Assembly (NCBI GenBank): GCA_964530625.1
Contig: CAZHAK010000011.1
Span: forward strand, 9,867 to 73,866
Source of the DNA: JABWCQ01 sp964530625
Lineage (GTDB): Bacteria; Electryoneota; RPQS01
Reading direction: 5' to 3'
Length of the DNA: 64,000 bases
Below the pieces are notes generated by a model, which saw nothing but the letters and a program-made list of their open reading frames with translations, searched no databases and had not been told where the DNA came from. Each line of letters starts with the position of its first letter. Position 1 is the stretch's first letter. Position numbers and translations under genes: made by a program. Below, one piece after another: positions 1 to 8,633 of the stretch.

Positions 1-849
1 GATGTTATGACCAACGCGCAGCACATGCTGTGGATGCTGGACGAGTACGAGACCATTCATGGCGGAAGATATCCGGGGCTCATCACCGGTAAGCCGGTCG
101 GCATGGGCGGCTCGTTGGGCCGCACTGAAGCCACCGGATTCGGTGTCATCTATACTTTGCGTGAAGCCTTGAAAGAAATGAGCATTCATCCCAAGGACAC
201 CATCGCCAGCGTTCAAGGCTTCGGCAACGTCGCTCAGCATGCTATTAAACTTTACACCCAATTGGGTGGTACTGTTGTTGCCATAGCATATTGGGATCAA
301 AAAGATCAAGTCGCACGAACGCTGCGGAAGAAAGACGGTATTGATCTTGACGCGCTCCGTAAAATTACTGATAAATTTGGCGGCGTGGATAAAGACAAGG
401 CCAAGGATGCAGGATACGAAGTATTGCCCGCGGAAGCGTGGATTGAACAGGAAGTTGATATCCTGATTCCGGCAGCAATGGAGAACCAGGTTACCGCCGA
501 CAATGTCGGTACGATTTCTCAACGCGTGAAGATCGTCGCAGAAGGGGCAAATGGTCCGAGCACTCCGGAAGCCGACGCGGTCATGCATGCTCGTAAGATT
601 TTCGTGCTGCCCGACCTGCTGGCCAATGCAGGCGGTGTGACCTGCAGCTACTTTGAGCAAGTACAGTGCAACATGAACTACTACTGGGAGAAGGACGAGG
701 TGTTAGGTAAACTCGACACAAAAATGACTTCAGCCTATCTCCGCGTCAGCGAGTTAGCCCGTAAAAAGAATCTCTATATGCGTGACGCAGCCTACACCAT
801 CGCGGTTGATCGTGTGGCGCGAGCTTGCAAGGATCGCGGATGGGTATAG
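1..849 (+). CDS. gdhA: NAD(P)-dependent glutamate dehydrogenase, 3' part (5' end outside window)
   Basis: This is the C-terminal two thirds of a Glu/Leu/Phe/Val dehydrogenase, which interconverts glutamate and 2-oxoglutarate plus ammonia in the cytoplasm. The frame is open from base 1 (D-V-M-T-N-A-Q), and family members run about 410-450 aa against about 282 seen here, so the ATG at 7 is internal and the start lies upstream of the window. Visible marks are the DE-Y segment after the catalytic domain, TGKPVGMGGSLGRTEATG at the domain junction, and the Rossmann dinucleotide motif VQGFGNVAQHA (about residues 66-76 counting from base 7). The C-terminal LANAGGVTCSYFEQVQ block is also typical. The sequence does not decide between NAD and NADP. 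A strong hairpin follows the stop. Confidence 0.93.
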   Translation, partial: DVMTNAQHMLWMLDEYETIHGGRYPGLITGKPVGMGGSLGRTEATGFGVIYTLREALKEMSIHPKDTIASVQGFGNVAQHAIKLYTQLGGTVVAIAYWDQKDQVARTLRKKDGIDLDALRKITDKFGGVDKDKAKDAGYEVLPAEAWIEQEVDILIPAAMENQVTADNVGTISQRVKIVAEGANGPSTPEADAVMHARKIFVLPDLLANAGGVTCSYFEQVQCNMNYYWEKDEVLGKLDTKMTSAYLRVSELARKKNLYMRDAAYTIAVDRVARACKDRGWV

Positions 850-893
850 CTAAATCCCTTGCAACTTAGCACGAAATCTTCCCTAGTGAATGA

Positions 894-923
894 TGGAACC
901 GGTCACTGTTGTGGCCGGTTCCA
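894..923 (+). terminator. Hairpin downstream of gdhA
   Basis: Perfect 9-bp stem TGGAACCGG/CCGGTTCCA (894-902 with 915-923) around a 12-nt loop, 45 bases after the gdhA stop. No T-tract follows, so it may be a weak or factor-assisted terminator, or an mRNA 3'-end stabiliser. The stem is seen directly; the function is inferred from position. Confidence 0.5.
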
Positions 924-1247
924 TATAGGGACGCAGACGGGGCATGGCGGACGGATGGAATGATATGTCTCTTTGCGTGGCCTAATTTCCACCGTACGGG
1001 TGGTTGCTAAAATCACGCTGCCCGGCATAGTGGTTGCAACGAGTCAAGAATCTTACTTTTTCACAATATCACAAGTTTCAGAGTGTTTGCTTTTTTCTGC
1101 TGCATGACTCCTCTTCACGGACAATTGGCTGGAATTCGTTAGGGACTATGAACGTCATTCAAGAAAAATTGTTCGTCTGTTTGCTGCGAGTATGCAAGTC
1201 CTTCACCACCATCGCGGACAGGCGAACACGTAGAGGACCGACTCGAC
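924..1247. other. Intergenic region before the PEP-synthase-like gene
   Basis: No convincing gene. A 73-codon open frame at 1034-1255 has no ribosome binding site or recognisable composition. The region probably carries the promoter and leader of the gene at 1248. A TTGCAA at about 1033 lacks a good partner -10, so no promoter is called. Confidence 0.4.
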
Positions 1248-4037
1248 ATGGATAAAATTAATCCAGATCTCGATAAACTTCTGCATGATCTGACAGAGCG
1301 TGCAAGGGAACTTAGCTGTCTCTATCAAGTCGACGAGATTTTGAAGGACTATAATACTGAACTCGACGACGTTTTGCGAGATATTGTGAAGATAATTCCA
1401 ACGGGCTGGCAATTCTCAGATATCTGTCGTTGTAGAATTCGATACGGAGATCAAGAATTTCTGTCGCCTTGGTTTGTCGAGTCGCCGTGGTCAATGTCGT
1501 CAGATATCGTTGTTCAAGAATTGACGATTGGTACTATTGAAGTTTTCTATATTGAGAATCGGCCTGCCGCCGATTCTGGCCCGTTTTTGAATGAAGAAGT
1601 TCGGCTGATTAAGACCATTTCCGAGCGAATTTCCGGATTTATTCAGCACCGAAATCTGAGTCGAATCCTCAAAGAAGTTGAGCGAACGCGCGACGCTGGA
1701 CAAGCACCTGCCGCCAGCGAGTGGAGAATCGCCGTTGATTTATTAGCTAGCACGAATCAAGTGCTATACTTTCGCATCGCGCGAAAGCTCCTGATCCTGC
1801 TCTGCCGTACTGGGCTTCCAGCCGCGAACGAGCTCCTACGCAAACTCGGACATGGACGCACTGGATCGTATCTTAATACGATCGAAGGTGACAATATGCC
1901 CAAGCAGATTGAATCATCAAGTGACATTGAGTCAATCACTAATTCAATCTTTGGTCTAGCCTCCGAGCACATGTCCGCCTCAGATGTCCTGCAGCACGTG
2001 CAGGATTGGATGCGTGATGACCGGGCCGGATTTCTGCTTAAGGCTCTGTCAGATCCCTCTGCTGATCTCGCCGAGATTATCAGCGCGGTTCGCCGATACA
2101 TTTTATTATCGCCATACGGGATTGACCTCTCCGAGTTTACGCGAAAGAGCATTCGCGTCGCGCTGATCCGGCGCGTTTTTTCGGATGACCTGAGTTATAT
2201 CCGTATCGCAAAAGAATTCGTAAACTTGTACGAGTTTCACGATCTGCTGACGAGAATCGTGCATCCGGCTAGCAGTCACGGGAGACTCGGCGGTAAGAGT
2301 GCTGGATTGATTCTTGCTCAGAGCATCATTAGAACGTATGCTGAAAAGAATCCTGAGTTAGCAGAAATTCGCATTCCGAAGACTTGGTACATGGCGTCGG
2401 ACGCGCAGACGGCTTTCGTCCACTATAATAACTTGGAAGAAGTTGTCGAGCAGAAATATAAAGATGTCTCGCAAGTTCGGCAAGAGTATCCCCATATCAT
2501 TCAGCTCTTCAAGCACTCAAAATTCCCGACTGAAATGCTGCAAGGGCTTTCGACGGCTCTTGATGACTTTGGCGAGACTCCGTTAGTTGTACGAAGTTCG
2601 AGCTTGCTGGAAGACAGAATTGGCGCCGCCTTTTCGGGCAAATACAAAAGTCTATTTCTCGCAAATCAGGGCAGCAAAACTGAACGCTTGAATGCGCTGA
2701 CCGACGCGATCGCGGAGGTTTACTCTTCCACGTTTGGCCCCGATCCGATTGAATATAGAATTGAACGCGGATTGGTTGATTTCCACGAGGAAATGAGCGT
2801 CATGATTCAGGAGGTAGTCGGAACCCGCGTCGGAAAGTATTATCTGCCGTCATGGGCCGGAGTCGCTTTCAGCAACAATGAGTTTCGATGGTCCCCACGA
2901 ATCAAGCGTGAAGATGGACTGGTGCGCATCGTGCCGGGCTTAGGCACCCGAGCTGTTGATCGTTTAAGTGACGACTATCCGGTCCTTGCCGCGCCTGGCC
3001 AGCCCAAGTTGCGCGTCAATGTTTCTCTCGATGAGATGATGCGCTATTCACCTGCCAAGATAGACGTCATTAATCTTCTGGAGAATCGGTTTGAGACGAT
3101 TGACTTTAGTAGTTTCCTTCAAGAGTGTGGCGATGACTTACCTGATTTACAGAACATTGTTTCAGTCATAGATGGTGATCAATTACGTAGAGTGCCCGTA
3201 ACGGGAATTGACCACGAAAACCAGTCGGCAATTGTTACCTTTCTCTCCTTGTTTGAGGAAACTCCATTTCTCGACAAACTGCATAAGATAGTGTCCACGT
3301 TACAAGAGGCTATGCAGACGCCCGTGGATATTGAGTTTGCTTCAGACGGAAAAAATCTTCACCTTTTGCAGTGTCGTCCGCAGAGTGCTTCGCATGACAG
3401 TGTTCCCGCGGTTATTCCTCGCGACCTACCGGAAAGCGCTTACGTGTTCACTGCACATAAGTTTGTGTCTAACGGAACCGTGCCAGAACTGAGCTATATC
3501 GTCTATGTTGACCCGGCAGGCTACTCGTCATTAGAAAGCATTGACGAGTTACGTGCCGTGGGGAGAGCCGTCAGTGAACTGAATAAATTGTTGCCCAAGC
3601 GCGGATTCATTTTGATTGGGCCCGGACGCTGGGGTAGTCGCGGCGATATCAAACTTGGTGTAGACGTTACTTACTCGGACATCAATAACACGGCAGCGTT
3701 GATTGAAGTTGCCCGCAAGATGGGCCACTATACTCCGGATCTGTCGTTCGGAACGCATTTCTTTCAAGATCTTGTTGAAGCTGGAATTCGCTACCTGCCT
3801 CTTTACCCAGACGACCCTTCAGTGATCTTCAATGAAGCATTACTCGTAAACTCAAAGAGCGTTCTTCTGGATCTGCTTCCGCATTACAAACATTTGGATC
3901 ATGTCGTGCGCGTTATTGATGTACCGGCAGTGACGGATGGCAAAGTGCTCAAGATTTTCATGAATGCCGACCAGAACGAAGCAGTGGGTATTCTTTCCAC
4001 CCCCTCCACTCTTCTGGCCAGCAAATCACTTGACTGA
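1248..4037 (+). CDS. GAF-domain protein with PEP synthase/PPDK ATP-grasp domain, no phosphohistidine domain
   Basis: 929 aa. Residues about 1-140 look like a GAF-type sensory domain of the kind attached to signalling proteins. A linker follows. From about residue 345 there is a pyruvate phosphate dikinase/PEP-synthase N-terminal (ATP-grasp) domain: LGGKSAGL near 347, VVRSSSLLEDR and AAFSGKYKS near 446-465, closing with LLQCRPQS near 705. In PEP synthases the swivelling His domain (TSGG-H) and TIM barrel follow; here they are absent. They are replaced by a roughly 220-aa C-terminal region containing IGPGRWGSRGDIKLG and SYSDINNT-like motifs (YSDINNTAALIE). It therefore cannot run the usual phosphotransfer to pyruvate by itself. 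A regulatory or nucleotide-dependent kinase role is possible but unproven. AGAGGA lies about 10 nt before the ATG. It is monocistronic, ending at the terminator at 4293. Confidence 0.75.
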   Translation: MDKINPDLDKLLHDLTERARELSCLYQVDEILKDYNTELDDVLRDIVKIIPTGWQFSDICRCRIRYGDQEFLSPWFVESPWSMSSDIVVQELTIGTIEVFYIENRPAADSGPFLNEEVRLIKTISERISGFIQHRNLSRILKEVERTRDAGQAPAASEWRIAVDLLASTNQVLYFRIARKLLILLCRTGLPAANELLRKLGHGRTGSYLNTIEGDNMPKQIESSSDIESITNSIFGLASEHMSASDVLQHVQDWMRDDRAGFLLKALSDPSADLAEIISAVRRYILLSPYGIDLSEFTRKSIRVALIRRVFSDDLSYIRIAKEFVNLYEFHDLLTRIVHPASSHGRLGGKSAGLILAQSIIRTYAEKNPELAEIRIPKTWYMASDAQTAFVHYNNLEEVVEQKYKDVSQVRQEYPHIIQLFKHSKFPTEMLQGLSTALDDFGETPLVVRSSSLLEDRIGAAFSGKYKSLFLANQGSKTERLNALTDAIAEVYSSTFGPDPIEYRIERGLVDFHEEMSVMIQEVVGTRVGKYYLPSWAGVAFSNNEFRWSPRIKREDGLVRIVPGLGTRAVDRLSDDYPVLAAPGQPKLRVNVSLDEMMRYSPAKIDVINLLENRFETIDFSSFLQECGDDLPDLQNIVSVIDGDQLRRVPVTGIDHENQSAIVTFLSLFEETPFLDKLHKIVSTLQEAMQTPVDIEFASDGKNLHLLQCRPQSASHDSVPAVIPRDLPESAYVFTAHKFVSNGTVPELSYIVYVDPAGYSSLESIDELRAVGRAVSELNKLLPKRGFILIGPGRWGSRGDIKLGVDVTYSDINNTAALIEVARKMGHYTPDLSFGTHFFQDLVEAGIRYLPLYPDDPSVIFNEALLVNSKSVLLDLLPHYKHLDHVVRVIDVPAVTDGKVLKIFMNADQNEAVGILSTPSTLLASKSLD

Positions 4038-4292
4038 CGTACGGGCTGTGGAAGGACGAATTTCCATTCCCGAATCTACCGGAGAACCCAGAGCTGCAAC
4101 GGAGTGATTCTCCCAATAGAGTCAAAGATGTTTGTCGTGCTTTAGTTGTACTTTAATGTCTGCGCGAGTACCGCGCCACGGTTAAAGTGAATGTTCCGCA
4201 GCTATGACTACAGGAGACTACACCAGCCGCGCCACATACACCCGTCAAGAAGAAACGTAAAGAAGGCTGTTAGTTTAGCGGCGCGCTGATGC

Positions 4293-4330
4293 AAAGAAGC
4301 CCCCAGGATATCTCCTAAGGGCTTCTTTTA
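4293..4330 (+). terminator. Rho-independent terminator between convergent genes
   Basis: AAAGAAGCCC (4293-4302) pairs with GGGCTTCTTT (4319-4328), and the right arm runs into T residues. It lies between the stop of the plus-strand gene (4037) and the stop of the minus-strand RIC gene (4352), so it can end both transcripts. The 314-base gap holds nothing else recognisable. Confidence 0.8.
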
Positions 4331-4351
4331 CTTGGAGCTTGTGCCTATCTG

Positions 4352-5053
4352 CTATTGCGCACCAGCTAAGGCTCTGGGAAAGAGAATGTTGTTCTCCTTG
4401 TGGATGTGCCAATGCAGGTCTTTTTCAAGTTCTTCCAGACCGGCATACAATCCACGAAAAGTGTTGCAGGCTCCTGCCGGAGGAGAATAGCTCTTGGTCA
4501 ATTCACGGATTTGCTCAAGAGCGCGTCCCACGAATTCGTGCTCTGCTTCCATCACGCTGACGGGTCCAAGCAATTGGGCAGCAGCGGATGCGGGAAGCGA
4601 ACCTTTCTCCAATTGCTTTATGGCCGGAAAGAGAATGTTTTCCTCCTTGTACATGTGCGAATCGAGTTCGGCATAAATCGCCGAGTAGGTTTCGAGAATA
4701 TCTTTAAGCTCCGAGTGATTCTCACCATGAACTCGATACACCTTCTCCGCCATTTGTCCCAACAATGGCAACACATTGCGAAGATAGTCGTGATGTTGAC
4801 TCAGAATGTTGTCCACCAAGTCTGACATCGTCGCCTTTGACCAATCCGGTTCAGCACCTGTATCTGCTCTGACTTCCTGTGCATTCATCTCGGAAATGAC
4901 GAGTTGAGGGTCGAGGTTTTTCTCTGCACATGCTTTGCTAAGAGCGTGTCCTCCATGGCAGCAGTAGTCTATTTGAAATTTCTGAAAAATGTGCGCGCGG
5001 CCGGGATTTTCTACAACCAGTTGACCGACAGGAGTTTCGAGTGAAATATCCAT
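4352..5053 (-). CDS. ric: RIC / YtfE / ScdA family di-iron iron-sulfur cluster repair protein
   Basis: 233 aa. The N-terminal ScdA_N domain (residues about 1-60) has the YCCHGG motif and a further Cys (KAC). It is followed by a hemerythrin-like four-helix domain with di-iron His/Glu ligands spread as HHDYLRNVLP, HGENHSEL, YKEENILFPAI, EAEH and WHIHKENNILFPRAL. Family members repair nitrosylated or oxidised Fe-S clusters and are induced by nitric oxide. I chose the ATG at 5053 because AGGAT sits about 5 nt before it and the first residues (MDISLETPVGQLV) match the family start; the longer frame to 5134 adds unrelated residues. It is the last gene of the nitrate-respiration operon, where NO arises as a by-product. 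The operon's Rrf2 regulator may therefore be NO-responsive (inference). Confidence 0.9.
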   Translation of the reverse strand: MDISLETPVGQLVVENPGRAHIFQKFQIDYCCHGGHALSKACAEKNLDPQLVISEMNAQEVRADTGAEPDWSKATMSDLVDNILSQHHDYLRNVLPLLGQMAEKVYRVHGENHSELKDILETYSAIYAELDSHMYKEENILFPAIKQLEKGSLPASAAAQLLGPVSVMEAEHEFVGRALEQIRELTKSYSPPAGACNTFRGLYAGLEELEKDLHWHIHKENNILFPRALAGAQ

Positions 5054-5061
5054 TTGATATC

Positions 5062-5250
5062 CTATTTTGTGAAGTGTGTGTTCTGAAAGAGTTCTCTTAG
5101 CACTTGATTTCCGTATTCTAGCGGGTAAAAACACCAGTTTACGAGTGCGATACCGTACAACGTGTATAGCGTCGCTTTGTTTTTTGTCGGATCCGGATCA
5201 AATTGAAATCCGAGTTCCTGCATCTTTGTGGTCACGATGAACCAATTCAT
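5062..5250 (-). CDS. Small hypothetical protein, possibly the second half of a frameshifted gene
   Basis: About 62 aa from the ATG at 5250; the frame stays open to a TTG at 5274. Unrecognised. It has an acidic FDPDP stretch, then a hydrophobic, aromatic run (ATLYTLYGIALVNWCFYPLEYG) that could be one membrane segment. There is no good ribosome binding site before 5250 or 5274, although the sequence looks protein-like. It overlaps the end of the upstream small ORF (5198-5375) in another frame. The pair could be one gene of about 105 aa broken by a single-base shift near 5250, or two translationally coupled ORFs. Both lie inside the nitrate operon between narK and the RIC gene. Confidence 0.4.
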   Translation of the reverse strand: MNWFIVTTKMQELGFQFDPDPTKNKATLYTLYGIALVNWCFYPLEYGNQVLRELFQNTHFTK

Positions 5251-5375
5251 CCAGACGGCGGATTCGCAAAGCAAGCAGGGAATTGAAATCTACGAATTTC
5301 AATAGGCGCCCTTCTTTCCTTCCTTTCCAAAGGGATGTATCTTCGACGTTCCCATTTGTGAGTTTTTTAGCCATT
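5198..5375 (-). CDS. Small hypothetical protein after narK
   Basis: 58 aa, starting MAKKLTNG. The start is well supported: GGAG lies 7-10 nt upstream of the ATG at 5375, just after the narK stop at 5398. The sequence is basic and hydrophilic with no recognised family. The last third (HRDHKDAGTRISI) is of low-complexity quality, while the overlapping frame (5062-5250) looks more protein-like. This is what a frameshift would produce. The function is unknown; co-transcription with narK and the RIC gene is likely from spacing. Confidence 0.45.
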
Positions 5376-5397
5376 GTATCTCCGTTTTCAAAGACAA

Positions 5398-6921
5398 TTA
5401 GGAAGGCTTGGTTTCCATTGGATGGTCGTGGCGGTCTTCTATTTGCCGCATCAGAGCCGGCGCTTTCACGTGCATCATTTTCTGAACTACATAGTGCATC
5501 CAGATCAAACAAACAAAGGCAAGTACCGTTAGGAACATCCACGACGTCGTCCAAAGCCCTGTCCACTTCAACATGTAGCCGAATAAAATTGGACAGACGA
5601 ACCCACCCAGCCCGCCGACCACACCGACAATTCCTCCAACGACTCCAACCTGTTCCGGGTAGTAATCCGGGATATAGCGATAGACTGCGGCACTGCCGAT
5701 TCCCATCATGATACCTACGACGAAGACGAGGAATATAAATATCCAGATGTTGGCCTGAAAGTGGAGGTGTGTTATGCCCTTCGCCAGAAGTTGCTTTTTG
5801 GTAACCTTCTCCCCCACTTCGACCGTTGTGCGATGCCAGAACTCTCCTGCCGGAAAAATAAGAAACGCGTTTTTTTCTTGATGCGATCTCCACTCCGTCG
5901 GCTCAGGCTGAATTTTGTATTCACGCTGATCCACTTTGATCAGACTATCTGAGACGAAGGTCACCGTTCCATCGCGCATGGCCATGACTCCTGAACCGGG
6001 CGATTCGATGTCCATTCGTGGCACAACCAAGAGTGCGCAACCGACCAGAATCACACTAAGCACCCAATACATAACACGACGCGCGCCAAACCTATCTGAC
6101 ATCCAGCCACCAAGCGCGCGAATCACACCGGCTGGCAGACTGAAGATCGCGGCCATTAGACCGGCAGATGCGACGCTCATCGTGTACACGTTCACATAAT
6201 ACGGTATCAACCACTGCGACAACGCGACGAATGCACCAAATACGAGGAAGTAGTACAACCCAAAGCGCCACACGCGCATATACTTCAGCGGCTCAAGACG
6301 CTGCTTCAATGTGAAGCCTTTTGAGTGCACGGCTACTTTTTCGTACGTGAAGATGTAGAAGATGATCGCCATGATGACCAACGCTACCGCGTAAAGTTTC
6401 GGAAGCATGCGCCATCCTTCGATATTCGTCCCACCGTCCGTCAACCAGCGGAGGATAAACGGCGCGCACATACTCGTCAGCGCCGAACCTGCGTTACCGA
6501 CGCCGAAAATTCCGAGAGCAGTACCCTGTCGCTCCTTTGAAAACCAAACGGATGTATAGGCAATACCTACGGCGAATGACGCGCCGGTCAATCCAAATCC
6601 CAAACTTGCAAACACAAACTGGTAGTATTCGTTTGCCGCCCCGGTCATGAACATGGGGATGGCAGAAGCGAGCATAAGCAACGTGTACACGCGCCGTCCG
6701 CCATACTTATCGGCCAGCACTCCAACTGGAAGACGCATCAGAGAACCAGTTAACACCGGAATACCAATCAGCCAACCCATCTGCGCCTTGTCCCAAAGAA
6801 ATACGTCGTTGTCAACAAGGTAAGTAACCAACACGCCGTTCATCATCCATCCTGCAAAGCAAATGGTGAACGCGATGGTGTTCAGGATCAGTACCTGGAT
6901 TGCCTTTCTGCGATCTTGCAT
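5398..6921 (-). CDS. narK: MFS nitrate/nitrite transporter, NarK/NasA family
   Basis: 507 aa, about 12 membrane helices. It carries the NarK-type start (AFTICFAGWMMNGVLV), the loop RLPVGVLADKYGGRR, and glycine-rich nitrate-signature helices (GFGLTGASFAVGIAYTSVWF and GVVGGIVGVVGGLGGF). It would take up nitrate and/or export nitrite across the inner membrane. One oddity is a soluble insert of about 85 residues (roughly 315-395) between helices, beginning MRDGTVTFVSD and ending HLHFQANIW; NarK of E. coli (about 463 aa) lacks it. GGGAGGTGG precedes the ATG at unusually short spacing. The stop-to-start gap with the upstream cytochrome c gene is 15 nt, so it belongs to the nar operon. Confidence 0.9.
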   Translation of the reverse strand: MQDRRKAIQVLILNTIAFTICFAGWMMNGVLVTYLVDNDVFLWDKAQMGWLIGIPVLTGSLMRLPVGVLADKYGGRRVYTLLMLASAIPMFMTGAANEYYQFVFASLGFGLTGASFAVGIAYTSVWFSKERQGTALGIFGVGNAGSALTSMCAPFILRWLTDGGTNIEGWRMLPKLYAVALVIMAIIFYIFTYEKVAVHSKGFTLKQRLEPLKYMRVWRFGLYYFLVFGAFVALSQWLIPYYVNVYTMSVASAGLMAAIFSLPAGVIRALGGWMSDRFGARRVMYWVLSVILVGCALLVVPRMDIESPGSGVMAMRDGTVTFVSDSLIKVDQREYKIQPEPTEWRSHQEKNAFLIFPAGEFWHRTTVEVGEKVTKKQLLAKGITHLHFQANIWIFIFLVFVVGIMMGIGSAAVYRYIPDYYPEQVGVVGGIVGVVGGLGGFVCPILFGYMLKWTGLWTTSWMFLTVLAFVCLIWMHYVVQKMMHVKAPALMRQIEDRHDHPMETKPS

Positions 6922-6936
6922 TCCACCTCCCTGTTG

Positions 6937-7536
6937 TTAACGGTTGCCGCTTTCGCTCACTATATCAGCTTCGGCGCGCACTGCTAAACCGTATAGCAAG
7001 TGACTGAGTCCGAAATACCCTGCGATTGTGGCAAGGACGCTCAGTATCACATGGAGCTTATACTGCTTCAAATTGTACAGGAACAGGCTCCAAGGATCGC
7101 CATGCGTTTTGTTTAGGGGATGTGTTCCATCGAGATACTCTTGTGCGTCAGAAATGCCGTCTTTATCCAAATCGCTTTCGAATCCGTATACATTCGCCAA
7201 CTGTTCCGGATGAGCACGAAGCTCTAAGAACTTAGTTTTTCCAAGCTTTGTGACAATGTTGTTTCCAAACTCGTTCAAGACAGGACTCTGCACGACCATT
7301 CCGGGTGCAAATGCTCCACGTGCGGCATTCAAGCGATTCAACTCGTCCGGAGTCAAACTTCCGATTTGCCCACGCGAGGCTCCTTCTGGGCCGTCTGCGT
7401 TGGCGTGGCACATTGCGCAGTTAATTGGCCTGCCTGAATTCTCTTCGGAAAAGCGCTGAAACTCAGGATATGCGAAACAGCTGCCTACAAGAGCAAATGT
7501 AATGAGTGATGCAATTATTGTTATCATGAGCTTCAT
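6937..7536 (-). CDS. Membrane-anchored monoheme cytochrome c of the nitrate reductase locus
   Basis: 199 aa. A signal peptide (residues about 1-22, cleavage after SCFA) is followed by one heme-binding motif CAMCH (40-44). A calcium-loop-like DLDKDGISDAQEY stretch (type-3 repeat/EF-hand-like) lies near residue 120, and one C-terminal transmembrane helix (about 157-180) anchors it, with the heme domain outside the membrane. The start ATG overlaps the cytochrome b stop (ATGA, 7533-7536), which indicates translational coupling. It probably passes electrons between the Rieske/cytochrome b unit and a partner; direction and partner are inferred. No close named family was recognised beyond cytochrome c. 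Confidence 0.75.
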   Translation of the reverse strand: MKLMITIIASLITFALVGSCFAYPEFQRFSEENSGRPINCAMCHANADGPEGASRGQIGSLTPDELNRLNAARGAFAPGMVVQSPVLNEFGNNIVTKLGKTKFLELRAHPEQLANVYGFESDLDKDGISDAQEYLDGTHPLNKTHGDPWSLFLYNLKQYKLHVILSVLATIAGYFGLSHLLYGLAVRAEADIVSESGNR

Positions 7537-8633
7537 CCCTTAATCGCAAGATAAATGTGCTCGCCAAACAATGTCATAATGATCATATAGCCAGCGATGG
7601 CTGATGCGATCCATCTCATTGTTTTGTGGCTGGCGCCTTTGAATATCCACGGCGCTGCAAATAGCCCAAGCGTGGCCACGGTCATTACGACGATGATAAT
7701 CCAGAACGGCAGCAATTCCATCGGATAGTAGACAAAATAGAAATACCATTCCGGTTTAATGCCGTCAGGTGTCGAGCCCAACGCATTGTACGGCTCAAGC
7801 AGCGGATAGGGGAACAGCGAGTCAAAAGGCAGGCACAAAGCTAAAGTAAACACCACGAGAAAGGCGATGCCCCACTCTCTTAGGTCCTTCAGAATAAAGA
7901 ACGGGAAAAATTTCTCTTTGCGCCTGGGCTTATCTTCGATTCCCGGACTCATACCATGAAGCTGGACGGACAAGAGATGCAGGCCAATGACGCCGAAGAC
8001 CATTAATGGCAGAATAACCACGTGCAATGCAAAAAAGCGGCTCAGTGTCGCTTGGCCGATGGCAGGTGCCCCCTGAATCGTCACCCGCACGTCTTCGGCA
8101 AGATGTGACAGCGCCGCAGGAAGATATTGCCCTATCTGATCTATTGAAGCCAAGCCGACTTTTGTTGCGTTGACTGCGATTTGATTCCACGGCAAGAGAT
8201 AACCCGTGAAGCCAAAGCCAAAGGTAATCAGAAGCAGTAGAACGCCGGCAATCCATGTTATCTCACGCGGCTTGGCAAAAGCTTTCATGGCCAATGACGT
8301 CAGCATGTGAGCGATAACGCAGAATATCATGAATGACGCCGACCATGCGTGCAAATTCCGAATTAGTGCGCCCATCGTGACGAAATGCGTGATGTATTCC
8401 ACGGATTCATGAGCTTCGCTGACCGTCGGTTCGTAGTAGAATAAGAGAAGCAGGCCCGTGAAAACCTGAATCATAAAGAAGAATAGCGCGAGTCCACCGA
8501 CGTAATATCCCCACGACATCCGATGAACAGGGACTTCCTTCTCCATGATCATGTGGCGAACGCTTAGTTTATCGAGCGGCATGCGCGACGCAAGGGCATC
8601 AAAAGCTCTATTGAGAAGCGGTTGTTTCATCAC
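7533..8633 (-). CDS. Cytochrome b (b6/bc1 type) of the nitrate reductase locus
   Basis: 366 aa, integral membrane. It is a full cytochrome b with N-terminal heme-binding helices and C-terminal quinol-site half. Two His pairs are visible: RNLHAWSASF...IAHML with 13 residues between, and FALHVVIL...GLHLL with 14 between. The 14-residue spacing in the second pair is the cytochrome b6 pattern rather than the mitochondrial one. The quinol-oxidation motif PEWY occurs in GIKPEWYFYF. It overlaps the upstream NarI-Rieske gene as TGATG and the downstream cytochrome c gene as ATGA. Together with the Rieske domain and the c-type cytochromes it could form a quinol-oxidising bc-like module within or beside the nitrate reductase. 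Confidence 0.88.
   Translation of the reverse strand: MMKQPLLNRAFDALASRMPLDKLSVRHMIMEKEVPVHRMSWGYYVGGLALFFFMIQVFTGLLLLFYYEPTVSEAHESVEYITHFVTMGALIRNLHAWSASFMIFCVIAHMLTSLAMKAFAKPREITWIAGVLLLLITFGFGFTGYLLPWNQIAVNATKVGLASIDQIGQYLPAALSHLAEDVRVTIQGAPAIGQATLSRFFALHVVILPLMVFGVIGLHLLSVQLHGMSPGIEDKPRRKEKFFPFFILKDLREWGIAFLVVFTLALCLPFDSLFPYPLLEPYNALGSTPDGIKPEWYFYFVYYPMELLPFWIIIVVMTVATLGLFAAPWIFKGASHKTMRWIASAIAGYMIIMTLFGEHIYLAIKG

Noticed and set aside
1034..1255. 73-codon plus-strand open frame before the PEP-synthase-like gene
   Set aside because: No ribosome binding site, no recognisable family, and it overlaps the start of the real gene.
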